Source: Bacteroidaceae bacterium HV4-6-C5C
GTDB lineage: Bacteria; Bacteroidota; Bacteroidia; Bacteroidales; Bacteroidaceae
Length of the DNA stretch: 64,000 nucleotides
Direction of reading: 5' to 3'
Assembly: GCA_007896885.1 (NCBI GenBank)
Contig: VOIU01000007.1
Span: 62,001-126,000, forward strand
The position numbers were made by a program, and so were the translations under genes. Positions within the stretch are counted from its first letter, which is position 1. Every line of letters starts with the position of its first letter. Below the pieces are notes generated by a model. It saw only the letters and a list, made by a program, of their open reading frames with translations, ran no database searches and was not told the DNA's origin. Of this stretch, positions 53,480-61,924 are shown in pieces.

Positions 53480-54481
53480 ATGAAAACAATGAAATCCGTT
53501 TTTGCAGTCTTACTGCTTTTCAGTGCCAATATACTCTCGGCCCAAACAGACCGGGTATGGACAGAGAAATACAACGGCGAAGAGTACACTATCAGGGAAG
53601 TAAAAGACTGGTATGTAATCACTAATAAAAAGTATAGCCTTGCCCAAGGTAATACAACCGTAGATTACAGTTCTGACGGAGAGAGTATATACGATTATCA
53701 AACTCGAAGATGGGATCTTGAGCGTAAAGCAGATAAGATTGCAGAAAAGGTATTCCACACCGACACCCTCGAACCGATACATGGTTATGCTTTGTCCGTA
53801 AATTGTCTCTTTGATTCACAGACGAAAGATTTTACCGGAGGCATGGAAGTTTATATAAAGAAGGAAATAAAGGAGCATTTTTCTCTGCAAAAAGTGAAGC
53901 TGCTGGAAGAAAAGCTACTGCAAGCCGAGCTTAATACGGGAAGAACCAACCTGATAGACCCGGATAAAAAATACTTCATCTTATCCGGCGGTGACATAAT
54001 CAGCCAACTGGATGATGATGGGATAGGACGGAGATGGACGGAAAAATATGACGGCGAAGAGTACACTGTCGAAGAAGCCGAGCACTTCTATATAATTACC
54101 AATAAAAGGTTCAGACTTCAAAAAGATTCCATAACTTCTATAACACAAGAGGAGGAAGATATATTTGGAAAGAATAACGAAGCCATAAGCAAGATTGCTA
54201 ATGGCGTTTTCCACCTCGACAGAATAGATACGCATTCATATAGAAGTTATGCAGCCATAACATGTACTTTTGATACCCAAACAAAAGATTATGCAGGAGG
54301 AATACGCTGCACTATTATGCCGGGGTACGTAGAGCAAGCCATTACAGTAGCAATGTTTAATCTTTTAGAAAAGAGGTTACTAGAATCCAATCTCAATGCA
54401 GGAAAGATTAACTTGGAAGACCCAAGTAAGAAGTACTTCATCTTACGTGGATATGACTATACGACCCAAACAATCCATTAA
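53480..54481 (+). CDS. secreted protein with internal tandem duplication, paralogous family
   Basis: 333 residues; signal peptide 1-20 (FSANILSAQ). Two copies of the unit found in the 179-residue protein: copy 1 about 22-175 (RVWTEKYNGEEYTIREVKDW, CLFDSQTKDFTGGMEVYI, LLEEKLLQAELNTGRTNLID) and copy 2 about 180-333 (RRWTEKYDGEEYTVEEAEHF, CTFDTQTKDYAGGIRCTI, LLEKRLLESNLNAGKINLED). Each copy ends KKYFIL. Copy 2 looks closer to the 179-residue paralogue in its middle part (ISKIANGVFHLDRID). Gene fusion after tandem duplication is the simple explanation. Function unknown. Confidence 0.68.
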   Translation: MKTMKSVFAVLLLFSANILSAQTDRVWTEKYNGEEYTIREVKDWYVITNKKYSLAQGNTTVDYSSDGESIYDYQTRRWDLERKADKIAEKVFHTDTLEPIHGYALSVNCLFDSQTKDFTGGMEVYIKKEIKEHFSLQKVKLLEEKLLQAELNTGRTNLIDPDKKYFILSGGDIISQLDDDGIGRRWTEKYDGEEYTVEEAEHFYIITNKRFRLQKDSITSITQEEEDIFGKNNEAISKIANGVFHLDRIDTHSYRSYAAITCTFDTQTKDYAGGIRCTIMPGYVEQAITVAMFNLLEKRLLESNLNAGKINLEDPSKKYFILRGYDYTTQTIH

Positions 54482-54587
54482 AACACCACATCCTAAGACC
54501 TAATATCATTAGAAGAGATAAAGAACAAATTCATCGGTAAGTAGCTGATGAAATCTTCCTTCTTGAACAAAGTAGTATATCAAAAGT

Positions 54588-54627
54588 AAATCCGCAAAAG
54601 ACTCAATTATTAGTCTTTTGCGGATTT
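54588..54627. terminator. bidirectional terminator
   Basis: Stem AAATCCGCAAAAGACT / AGTCTTTTGCGGATTT (16 bp) between the convergent 333-residue protein gene and rpmH. Confidence 0.85.
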
Positions 54628-54650
54628 CTTATATTAATAAGGAGACCTTA

Positions 54651-54812
54651 TTATGCTTTTACACCATTGTACTCATCAGAAACAGTAAGTTTCTTTCTGC
54701 CTTTAGCACGACGGGAAGCCAATACTCTACGACCATTGGCAGATGCCATTCTCTCACGGAAACCGTGTTTGTTTTTTCTCTTTCTGTTAGAGGGCTGGAA
54801 TGTTCTTTTCAT
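54651..54812 (-). CDS. rpmH: ribosomal protein bL34
   Basis: 53-residue, highly basic 50S ribosomal protein. Reading the minus strand from ATG 54812: [20 protein letters not shown], then [20 protein letters not shown], ending in an acidic tail DEYNGVKA that is longer than in most bL34 proteins. It has a textbook promoter and is divergent from efp. rnpA and dnaA, its neighbours in many phyla, are absent. Confidence 0.97.
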   Translation of the reverse strand: MKRTFQPSNRKRKNKHGFRERMASANGRRVLASRRAKGRKKLTVSDEYNGVKA

Positions 54813-54857
54813 TTCTATATCTTATTTTTATGTTATTATTTCCACGTAATCGGGCTG

Positions 54858-54889
54858 CAAAAATAGCGACTTTTTCCAAATTAACCAAA
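54858..54889 (-). promoter_or_regulatory. promoter of rpmH
   Basis: Minus strand TTTG (54886-54889), 20-bp spacer, TATTTTTG (54858-54865). Confidence 0.82.
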
Positions 54890-54915
54890 CGATAACTCTT
54901 TTTCTCTCAAAACTT

Positions 54916-54947
54916 TTTGTGTTTTTTATTGATTTCCATTACTTTTG
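54916..54947 (+). promoter_or_regulatory. promoter of efp
   Basis: TTTG (54916-54919), 20-bp spacer, TACTTTTG (54940-54947), 61 nt before the efp start. Confidence 0.82.
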
Positions 54948-55008
54948 CATCCGCTAAACCTTTCTGGGAATAACTTAATTACAATTATAAAAATAAAGAT
55001 TATATCTT

Positions 55009-55575
55009 ATGATTAATGCTCAAGACATTAAAAACGGAACTTGCATCCGCATGGATGGCAAATTATATTTCTGTATCGACTTCCTGCATGTAAAACCCGG
55101 AAAAGGGAATACGTTCATGCGTACCAAACTGAAAGATGTAGTAAGTGGCTACGTTATTGAACGCCGCTTTAATATTGGCGAAAAATTGGAAGACGTACGT
55201 GTAGAACGTCGCCCTTACCAATTCTTATATAAAGAAGGTGAAGATTATATCTTCATGAATCAGGAGACTTTCGACCAACACCCCATCGCTCACGACGTGA
55301 TCAACGGCGTTGACTTCTTATTGGAAGGTATGGTATTGGAAGTTGTATCCGATGCTTCTACCGAAACTGTACTTTATGCTGATATGCCTATCAAAGTACA
55401 GATGAAGATCACTTATACCGAACCGGGTATGAAAGGTGATACCGCAACTAACACATTGAAACCTGCTACAATTGAGTCTGGCGCAACTGTTCGCGTACCT
55501 CTTTTCGTAAATGAAGGCGAAACAATTGAAATTGATACTCGCGACGGTTCTTATGTTGGTCGCGTGAAAGCATAA
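55009..55575 (+). CDS. efp: elongation factor P
   Basis: Rescues ribosomes stalled at polyproline. 188 residues with three beta-barrel domains. The loop HVKPGKGNTFMRTKLKDV places Lys32 at the tip where EF-P carries its modification (lysine in this type). C-terminal OB domain with VNEGETIEIDTRDGSYVGRV closes the protein. Followed by a strong terminator. Confidence 0.97.
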   Translation: MINAQDIKNGTCIRMDGKLYFCIDFLHVKPGKGNTFMRTKLKDVVSGYVIERRFNIGEKLEDVRVERRPYQFLYKEGEDYIFMNQETFDQHPIAHDVINGVDFLLEGMVLEVVSDASTETVLYADMPIKVQMKITYTEPGMKGDTATNTLKPATIESGATVRVPLFVNEGETIEIDTRDGSYVGRVKA

Positions 55576-55600
55576 AGAGTATACTCTGCTAACTATAAAG

Positions 55601-55632
55601 TAAAGGCGGCTTCCTCACAGAAGCCGCCTTTA
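55601..55632 (+). terminator. intrinsic terminator after efp
   Basis: Perfect 13-bp stem TAAAGGCGGCTTC / GAAGCCGCCTTTA with a 6-nt loop. Confidence 0.88.
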
Positions 55633-55656
55633 TTCTTTTCAAAGGGCTTCCAAACA

Positions 55657-55725
55657 TTGTGCCATGCCTTTGGCACGATATTGCCAGTACGTTGGCAAAG
55701 TTGTGCCAAAGGCATGGCACAACTT
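55657..55725. repeat. compound palindromic (REP-like) element
   Basis: Two 20-bp arms, TTGTGCCATGCCTTTGGCAC (55657-55676) and its exact reverse complement at 55703-55722, flank TTGCCA-N6-TGGCAA (55681-55698). The right arm is itself a hairpin, AAGTTGTGCC / GGCACAACTT (55698-55707 and 55716-55725), and the left arm contains GTGCCA / TGGCAC. The terminator of efp precedes it and it is not followed by a T-run. Confidence 0.85.
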
Positions 55726-55804
55726 AGAACAAGGCATGTGATGATGGAATCGTTCCTTACTCTAAAAAGAATAGTTGGATATATCGTATCCACAAATAAA
55801 GAAT

Positions 55805-55812
55805 TATCTTTG
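55805..55812 (+). promoter_or_regulatory. promoter -7 element for the glycosyltransferase gene
   Basis: TATCTTTG, 20 nt before the ATG at 55833. Confidence 0.6.
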
Positions 55813-55832
55813 TAATAAAAATTAAAGCAGCC

Positions 55833-56921
55833 ATGAAATACTCCATTATAATTCCGGTATACAACCGCCCAGATGAAGTGGATGAGCTTCTGCAAAGCCT
55901 TACCTTGCAAACATTCAAGGACTTCGAAGTTGTTATTGTAGAAGATGGTTCGTCTGAACCTTGTGATCGTATTGTAGAAAAATATCATGAAGCACTGGAT
56001 ATAAGATACTACAACAAGCCAAACTCAGGACCGGGGCAATCGCGCAATTATGGTGCCGAACGAAGCAATGGAGAGTATCTCATTATATTGGACTCCGATT
56101 GCATCTTACCCAAAGATTATCTCACTGCAATTGAAAATGAATTGAACACTGAACCGGCAGATGCCTTTGGAGGACCTGACCGGGCACATGATTCGTTCAC
56201 CGATATCCAGAAGGCAATCAATTATTCGATGACTTCGTTCTTTACGACCGGCGGTATACGCGGTGGAAAGAAGAAAATGGATAAATTCTACCCGCGCAGT
56301 TTTAATATGGGAGTACGCCGCAGTGCCTATGCCAGGCTTGGCGGGTTCTCGAATATGAGGTTTGGAGAAGATATTGATTTCAGCATTCGTATATTCAAAG
56401 AGGGTTATCATTGCCGGCTATTCCCGGACGCATGGGTATATCACAAACGGCGAACCGACTTGAAAAAGTTCTTTAAACAGGTACACAATTCGGGAATTGC
56501 CCGTATTAATCTCTACAAAAAATATCCGGAATCATTGAAACTAGTGCATTGGCTGCCTGCCGTCTTTACTTTGGGAGTCACTTTATTGATGACATTATTT
56601 GCCATTGGACTGATCGGGCTTGTATTGTCCTTTTGTGCCCTAAGCATGACAAGCGAACATTGTGTCACAGCGCAATATCTGGCGATAATTGCATCTATAC
56701 TGGTCATGCTACTCTCTCTTGCGCCAATTTTCCTTTATTCTCTTATCGTGTTTGCGGATTCCGCTTCAAAGAACAAGAGTCTTAAAATAGGATTTTACTC
56801 TATTTTGGCTTCTTTTATTCAATTGACAGGATACGGAACCGGATTCTGGAGAGCTTGGTGGAAACGATGTATACTGGGTAAAGATGAATTCGAAGCCTTC
56901 AAAAAGAATTTCTATAAATAA
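55833..56921 (+). CDS. family 2 glycosyltransferase, membrane-anchored
   Basis: 362 residues. GT-A fold: YSIIIPVYNRPDEVDELLQS (residues 3-22), VVIVEDGSSEPCD, NSGPGQSRNYGAERS, and metal-binding DXD-like LDSDCILP (about 90-97); acceptor region RFGEDIDFSIRI with the ED catalytic-base motif. Two hydrophobic helices at about 245-310 anchor it to the inner membrane. It transfers a sugar from a nucleotide donor to an unknown acceptor. Monocistronic with its own promoter and terminator; not in a capsule cluster. Confidence 0.92.
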   Translation: MKYSIIIPVYNRPDEVDELLQSLTLQTFKDFEVVIVEDGSSEPCDRIVEKYHEALDIRYYNKPNSGPGQSRNYGAERSNGEYLIILDSDCILPKDYLTAIENELNTEPADAFGGPDRAHDSFTDIQKAINYSMTSFFTTGGIRGGKKKMDKFYPRSFNMGVRRSAYARLGGFSNMRFGEDIDFSIRIFKEGYHCRLFPDAWVYHKRRTDLKKFFKQVHNSGIARINLYKKYPESLKLVHWLPAVFTLGVTLLMTLFAIGLIGLVLSFCALSMTSEHCVTAQYLAIIASILVMLLSLAPIFLYSLIVFADSASKNKSLKIGFYSILASFIQLTGYGTGFWRAWWKRCILGKDEFEAFKKNFYK

Positions 56922-56931
56922 GAAGTAGCCT

Positions 56932-56967
56932 AAACGCAGATTGCCGAAACGACCGGAATCTGCGTTT
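56932..56967 (+). terminator. intrinsic terminator after the glycosyltransferase gene
   Basis: Stem AAACGCAGATT / AATCTGCGTTT (11 bp), 14-nt loop, followed by T residues. Confidence 0.85.
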
Positions 56968-57023
56968 TTTTATTGTCAAATAGCCGTTTGATAAAGATAT
57001 AAAAAGGTAACTAACGATTAGCA

Positions 57024-57716
57024 ATGAATAAACTTAATATCAACCAATGGGCAGAAGAAGACCGCCCAAGGGAAAAAATGATGCAAAAGGGTGCCGAAGC
57101 CTTGACGGATGCAGAGCTGCTGGCTATACTCATCGGTTCCGGAAACAGAGAAGAGAGTGCAGTGGCTCTAATGCAGAGGGTATTATCGGAATGTGGAAAC
57201 GATTTAAACAAGCTCGGGAAGTGGGAAGTCCACAACTTTTCACGGTTTAAGGGGTTGGGACCGGCTAAAAGCATTACCGTAATGGCTGCTTTGGAGCTTG
57301 GCAAACGGCGTAAAGCAGCAGATGCAGTGGAACGTAAAGTCATTCATTGCTCTAAGGACATCTATGGAATATTCCATCCGATAATGTGCGACTTGGCACA
57401 AGAAGAATTTTGGGTACTCCTTTTAAACCAAGCTTCCCGCGTTATAAACAAAATAAGGATTAGTCGGGGTGGAATTGACCAGACAACAGCGGATGTACGT
57501 TGCATCCTGCGCGAAGCACTAATACAACGGGCTACCCAAATAATCCTTATTCACAACCATCCCTCGGGTAATACTCGACCCAGCAATGAAGACCGGCGCC
57601 TGACACAACTCGTACAAAAAGCTGCTCAGTTTATGAACATCAAGCTAACCGATCACGTTATTATCACAGACGGAGGATATTATAGTTTTACCGATGAGGG
57701 GGTGCTGGAGGTTTGA
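57024..57716 (+). CDS. radC: RadC-family JAB/MPN protein
   Basis: 230 residues. N-terminal helix-hairpin-helix-like region (about 20-95; LTDAELLAILIGSGN, FKGLGPAKSITVMAALELG) and C-terminal JAB/MPN domain (about 108-230) with the metal motif HNHPSGNTRPSNED (His-x-His and Asp). RadC was named for repair but its biochemical activity is unsettled. The chromosomal copy, not linked here to a mobile element. Confidence 0.94.
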   Translation: MNKLNINQWAEEDRPREKMMQKGAEALTDAELLAILIGSGNREESAVALMQRVLSECGNDLNKLGKWEVHNFSRFKGLGPAKSITVMAALELGKRRKAADAVERKVIHCSKDIYGIFHPIMCDLAQEEFWVLLLNQASRVINKIRISRGGIDQTTADVRCILREALIQRATQIILIHNHPSGNTRPSNEDRRLTQLVQKAAQFMNIKLTDHVIITDGGYYSFTDEGVLEV

Positions 57717-57784
57717 AAAGGCCGATTGAAAGAAAAAACCCCTCTCAAGATAACCAACAACATATCCCTTTCATTTATTTTTTA

Positions 57785-57792
57785 TAGCTTTG
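57785..57792 (+). promoter_or_regulatory. promoter -7 element for DUF59 gene
   Basis: TAGCTTTG, 24 nt before the ATG at 57817 and covering a possible TTG start at 57790, so the ATG is preferred. Confidence 0.55.
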
Positions 57793-57816
57793 CCCAACAA
57801 ATCAATAATTTTAGTT

Positions 57817-58128
57817 ATGACTAAGTTTGAGACAGAAGAAAAAATAGTCGAAATGCTCAAAACCGTTTTCGACCCTGAAATACCGGTGGATGTATATAAC
57901 CTGGGATTAATCTACAAGATAGATGTATCCGATAAAGGAGAAGTTACCATTGATATGACGCTTACTGCCCCTAATTGTCCTGCAGCGGACTTTATATTGG
58001 AAGACGTCCGCATGAAGGTAGAATCAATAGAAGGAGTAACTTCCACCAACATAAATCTTGTATTTGAACCGGAATGGGATAAGGATATGATGAGCGAAGA
58101 AGCCAAACTGGAACTTGGCTTCCTGTAA
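57817..58128 (+). CDS. DUF59/MIP18-family iron-sulfur assembly protein (SufT-like)
   Basis: 103 residues. MLKTVFDPEIPVDVYNLGLI is the family signature with the conserved DPE and NLG, followed by ANCPAADFILEDV with the conserved Cys. Proteins of this type help mature iron-sulfur proteins. 12 nt before lpxH, so the two share a transcript. Confidence 0.9.
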   Translation: MTKFETEEKIVEMLKTVFDPEIPVDVYNLGLIYKIDVSDKGEVTIDMTLTAPNCPAADFILEDVRMKVESIEGVTSTNINLVFEPEWDKDMMSEEAKLELGFL

Positions 58129-58140
58129 ACAACATTTGGC

Positions 58141-58905
58141 ATGAAGAATGTATATTTCATTTCAGATGCACACCTCGGTTCGCGTGCCATAGAGCATGGA
58201 CGGACACAGGAAAGACGTTTGGTCAATTTTCTCGACAGCATTAAGCATAAGGCCGGAACAATCTATCTACTTGGGGATATGTTCGACTTCTGGTACGAGT
58301 TTAAAATGGTCGTACCAAAAGGATATACCCGCTTTTTAGGAAAAATATCAGAACTTACCGATATGGGAGTGGAAGTGCATTTCTTTACCGGCAACCATGA
58401 TTTATGGTGTGGGGATTACTTGGCTAAAGAATGCGGAGTGATTATACACAGACACCCTCTGACCGTAGAGATATATGGTAAAGTGTTTTATTTAGCCCAT
58501 GGTGATGGTTTGGGTGATCCCGACCGTAAATTCAAACTTTTACGTGCTGCATTTCATAGCCATACCCTCCAACGTTTATTCTCTACGCTCCACCCGCGTT
58601 GGAGTATGGATTTGGGATTAATATGGGCGAAACATAGCCGCATGAAACGTATTAATGGAAAAGATCCCGAATACTTGGGAGAAGATAAAGAGCACTTGGT
58701 GCTTTACTCCAAAGATTACCTCAAAGGCCATCCCGAGATGAATTTCTTTATTTACGGACATCGCCACATCGAATTGGACTTGATGCTGAGTAGAAGTTCG
58801 CGTATTATTATTTTGGGTGACTGGATCAATTATTTCTCATACGGAGTATTTGACGGCGAGAACTTTTTCCTTGAAGAGTATGTGGAAGGAGAAACAAAAT
58901 TGTAA
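58141..58905 (+). CDS. lpxH: UDP-2,3-diacylglucosamine diphosphatase
   Basis: Calcineurin-like metallophosphoesterase producing lipid X in lipid A synthesis. 254 residues. Metal motifs: VYFISDAHLGSRAIEHG (Asp-x-His), LLGDMFDFWYEF, FTGNHDLWCGDYL, YLAHGDGLGDPD and YGHRHIELDL. Length and order fit the Bacteroidetes LpxH. Coupled to the DUF59 gene; convergent with the phosphatase gene through a terminator. Confidence 0.9.
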   Translation: MKNVYFISDAHLGSRAIEHGRTQERRLVNFLDSIKHKAGTIYLLGDMFDFWYEFKMVVPKGYTRFLGKISELTDMGVEVHFFTGNHDLWCGDYLAKECGVIIHRHPLTVEIYGKVFYLAHGDGLGDPDRKFKLLRAAFHSHTLQRLFSTLHPRWSMDLGLIWAKHSRMKRINGKDPEYLGEDKEHLVLYSKDYLKGHPEMNFFIYGHRHIELDLMLSRSSRIIILGDWINYFSYGVFDGENFFLEEYVEGETKL

Positions 58906-58957
58906 ATCAGCTCTTTATGGATAGGATTTTTGATATAAAAGACAAATAAAAAAAGAA

Positions 58958-59012
58958 GCTGCCTCAAAATAGAAATTATCTTATCGATAGCGATTTTCTA
59001 TTTTGAGGCAGC
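58958..59012. terminator. bidirectional terminator after lpxH
   Basis: Stem GCTGCCTCAAAATAGAAA / TTTCTATTTTGAGGCAGC (18 bp) with T-rich flank on the plus strand and an A-rich flank that serves the opposite strand. Confidence 0.87.
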
Positions 59013-59093
59013 CTTTTCTCTATATATTTAAAAATAACAGTATGTCTCTTTTATGCAAATCCTTTGCAAAAAGAAGATACACCATTGTCATTC

Positions 59094-60500
59094 TTATTTA
59101 TAACCTGCAGCTTTAGCAATACGTTTGGGGATTTCTGTATTATCTATCTTACCGGTAAATAACTGAGACCCTGCTCCAACAGCAAACACTGGAACATATT
59201 CTGCAGTGTGGCTACCGCTAGTCCATCCCACCATAGCAAGCTGGCTCATTACCTTTTTAGCAGCAGCTGCTACCGGTTCAGTTTTAGCATATAAGCTTTC
59301 TTCAAACACGGCATTGTTCTTCACGAAAGAAGCTTCGTATTCATCGTGCAATAATTTCTCTTGATCCCAAGAAAGAGGAAGCTTGGTCCAGAAGCCCATC
59401 TTGTCGGAAAGTAGAGACTTAATATCTTCCCAAGTCGTCTTCTTACCTTTTTCTTTTCTTAAATCGGTAATAGCTTTGGAAAGCATGTCCTGAGATACTT
59501 TCTGATATTGCAGATTCTTCAAATGCAATTCATATTTACCATTTCCAAGTCCCATACCACCTGTTTCATGATCGGCACTGACAACGATTAAAGTTTCTTT
59601 TGGATGTTTTTTATAGAATTCATAAGCTACGCGGATAGCATTATCCATATCAACCACTTCTCTATAAGCAGTTGCAAGATCATTACCGTGGCAAGCCCAG
59701 TCTATTTTACCTCCTTCAACCATCAGGAAGAAACCTTTATCTTTTTCTTTCCCTTTTGTTAAAAATGAAATGGCACTTTCAGTAATTTGGGGAAGGGTCA
59801 AATCGTCTGCCTTCCTATCAATGGCATAAGGCAAGCATTCAGGATTCGCACCGTCTTTCTGAATCAAAATCATCTTATCAGCTGCGTTTTCCTTAGCTTT
59901 GAATTCATCCACACCTTTTACCAAGGTATAACCTGCTTTATCTATAATCGGGAAAATACTTGGAGCCTCTTTCTTGTCAAAAGTCGTATTTGGTTTCAAG
60001 AATCCACTACCGGCAAAGAAATCAAAATTCGATTTGCAAAGATCAAGCGCTATCTCGTAATACATATCGCGATCGGGCTGATGTGCATAGAACACAGACG
60101 GAGTTGCATGGTCCACACTAACTGTAGTGGTAATACCAACCCTTCTTCCAGCCTTTTTGGCCTTTGATGCAACAGATTCCAACTTATTCTTTTGCTGATC
60201 TACACTGATAGCATCATTATAGGTCTTGACTCCTGTGGCAAGAGCTGTTCCCGCAGCAGCAGAATCGGTTATAGAATTTGAAGCAGAGAAAGTAGTAACT
60301 ACGCCGACAGCAGGAAATTGAGTAAACAATAAAGGTTTCACACCAATGCGACCTTCTTGTTCCGCGAGAAACATTTCCGTACCGTTCACTTGGTTCACTC
60401 CCATTCCATCACCAATGAAGAAAAATACATATTTTGCTTGCTGAGCATAAGAGAAACCGGCAAACAAAACAAATAGCAATAAATACGTAAGTCGTTTCAT
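59094..60500 (-). CDS. periplasmic alkaline phosphatase
   Basis: 468 residues from the ATG at 60500, chosen since MKRLTYLLLFVLFAGFSYAQ is a signal peptide and a promoter box (60554-60561) lies in the longer frame reaching 60572. Metal and catalytic residues: FFIGDGMGVNQ (Asp31), SITDSAAAGTALATG (nucleophile Ser80), VEGGKIDWACHGND and VSADHETGGMG, with TSGSHTAEYVPVFAVG near the end. Hydrolyses phosphomonoesters to release phosphate. Pho regulation cannot be read from the sequence. Confidence 0.93.
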   Translation of the reverse strand: MKRLTYLLLFVLFAGFSYAQQAKYVFFFIGDGMGVNQVNGTEMFLAEQEGRIGVKPLLFTQFPAVGVVTTFSASNSITDSAAAGTALATGVKTYNDAISVDQQKNKLESVASKAKKAGRRVGITTTVSVDHATPSVFYAHQPDRDMYYEIALDLCKSNFDFFAGSGFLKPNTTFDKKEAPSIFPIIDKAGYTLVKGVDEFKAKENAADKMILIQKDGANPECLPYAIDRKADDLTLPQITESAISFLTKGKEKDKGFFLMVEGGKIDWACHGNDLATAYREVVDMDNAIRVAYEFYKKHPKETLIVVSADHETGGMGLGNGKYELHLKNLQYQKVSQDMLSKAITDLRKEKGKKTTWEDIKSLLSDKMGFWTKLPLSWDQEKLLHDEYEASFVKNNAVFEESLYAKTEPVAAAAKKVMSQLAMVGWTSGSHTAEYVPVFAVGAGSQLFTGKIDNTEIPKRIAKAAGYK

Positions 60501-60553
60501 AAAATGACAATATATTAAGTTAAATAAAATCTTACCGAAATGATAGAGATAGG

Positions 60554-60561
60554 CAAAGATA
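60554..60561 (-). promoter_or_regulatory. promoter -7 element for alkaline phosphatase
   Basis: Minus strand TATCTTTG, 54 nt before the ATG at 60500. Confidence 0.6.
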
Positions 60562-60605
60562 AGTATTTTCACTTATCCCTATATGACGATTACATTAAAA
60601 AAAGA

Positions 60606-60641
60606 AAGACCGGAGAGGAGCATCACTGCGTCTCCGGTCTT
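60606..60641 (-). terminator. intrinsic terminator after ackA
   Basis: Stem AAGACCGGAGA / TCTCCGGTCTT (11 bp), 14-nt loop, T-rich stretch on the minus strand. Confidence 0.85.
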
Positions 60642-60705
60642 CATATATTTATCTTTAATCCTGTTCGGAATAAATCAACGAAAACAAAAATGCCTTTAAT
60701 TCGAT

Positions 60706-61905
60706 TTATTTGGCACTAAGAATATTCATCGTATCCGAAGCAATCATAAGCTCCTCGTCTGTTGGAATCACAACCACCTTCACTCTTGAATCGTCGGTAG
60801 AAACAACAGCTTCCACACCACGTATCTTATTCTTAGCAGGATCTACCTTTACACCTAGGAATTCCAAGCCGGCACATACATCGCTGCGGCTATTCATTTG
60901 GTTTTCGCCTACACCTCCTGTAAAGACAATGATATCGACTCCACCAAGAGCGGCAGCATAAGCACCAACGTACTTCTTCACGCGATAGAAATACATCTTC
61001 TCAGCCAATATTGCCATAGGATTACCGGCAGCAACAGCAGCTTCCAACTCACGCATATCGCTAGATACTCCGGAAACACCTAACACACCGCTTTTCTTAT
61101 TGAGCAAGTCGGAGATTTCACTCGTATTCAATTTTTCCTTCTCCATGATGAAGGTAACAGCACCTGCATCAATATCACCGCAACGCGTTCCCATAATCAG
61201 ACCTTCCAAAGGGGTAAGTCCCATACTGGTATCAATACACTTCCCATCCTTTATTGCGGAAACCGATGCTCCGTTACCAATGTGGCAAGTTATAATCTTC
61301 TTTCCCTCTGGAGATACGCCCAAGTATTCACAAACACGCTGTGATACATAACGATGGGAAGTTCCGTGGAAACCATAACGACGTATACCATACTTCTGAT
61401 ATAACTCGTAAGGCAGGGCATATAAATATGCATAGTTCGGCATTGTCTGATGGAAAGCCGTATCAAAAACACCAATCTGCGGGATATTTGGTAAGATAGC
61501 TGAAACGGCATTCACACCTTTCAGGTTAGCCGGGTTGTGTAAAGGGGCCAAGTCGTTACATGCAGTGAATGCATCAAGCACCTCTTTGGTCAGTAGCACC
61601 GATTCACTGAACTTCTCACCACCATGTACCATACGGTGTCCTACCGCATCAATCTCATCGAGTGACTTAATCGCTCCATATTCAGGACTGACAAGTGTAT
61701 TCAAGATGAATTCCACTCCTACAGTATGTTCAGGGACATCTTTCTCCAGTACTTTTTTCTCGCCACTGGGTAAGGTAAACTTCAAGAAAGAATCATGAAG
61801 ACCGATCTTCTCGATACCTCCCTGCGCGATAACCTCTTTATGACCCATGTCAAAGAGTTTATACTTGATAGATGAGCTACCGCAATTTAACACTAAAATT
61901 TTCAT
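60706..61905 (-). CDS. ackA: acetate kinase
   Basis: Interconverts acetyl phosphate plus ADP and acetate plus ATP; with Pta it forms the substrate-level-phosphorylation route of fermentative Bacteroides. 399 residues. ILVLNCGSSSIKYKLFD (residues 3-19), GHRMVHGGEKFSES, VFDTAFHQTMP, RRYGFHGTSHRYVSQ and DTSMGLTPLEGLIMGTR are all present. 19 nt behind pta. Confidence 0.98.
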   Translation of the reverse strand: MKILVLNCGSSSIKYKLFDMGHKEVIAQGGIEKIGLHDSFLKFTLPSGEKKVLEKDVPEHTVGVEFILNTLVSPEYGAIKSLDEIDAVGHRMVHGGEKFSESVLLTKEVLDAFTACNDLAPLHNPANLKGVNAVSAILPNIPQIGVFDTAFHQTMPNYAYLYALPYELYQKYGIRRYGFHGTSHRYVSQRVCEYLGVSPEGKKIITCHIGNGASVSAIKDGKCIDTSMGLTPLEGLIMGTRCGDIDAGAVTFIMEKEKLNTSEISDLLNKKSGVLGVSGVSSDMRELEAAVAAGNPMAILAEKMYFYRVKKYVGAYAAALGGVDIIVFTGGVGENQMNSRSDVCAGLEFLGVKVDPAKNKIRGVEAVVSTDDSRVKVVVIPTDEELMIASDTMNILSAK

Positions 61906-61924
61906 ATCTTAATTGGATTTCTGA

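Noticed and set aside
55657..55725. Insertion-sequence terminal repeats
   Set aside because: The arms are only 26 bp apart and enclose no transposase.
57024..57716. radC as a sign of a mobile element
   Set aside because: Neighbours are ordinary housekeeping genes and no integrase or conjugation gene is near.
60501..60572. N-terminal extension of the alkaline phosphatase
   Set aside because: The signal peptide begins at 60500 and the promoter box at 60554-60561 lies within the extension.
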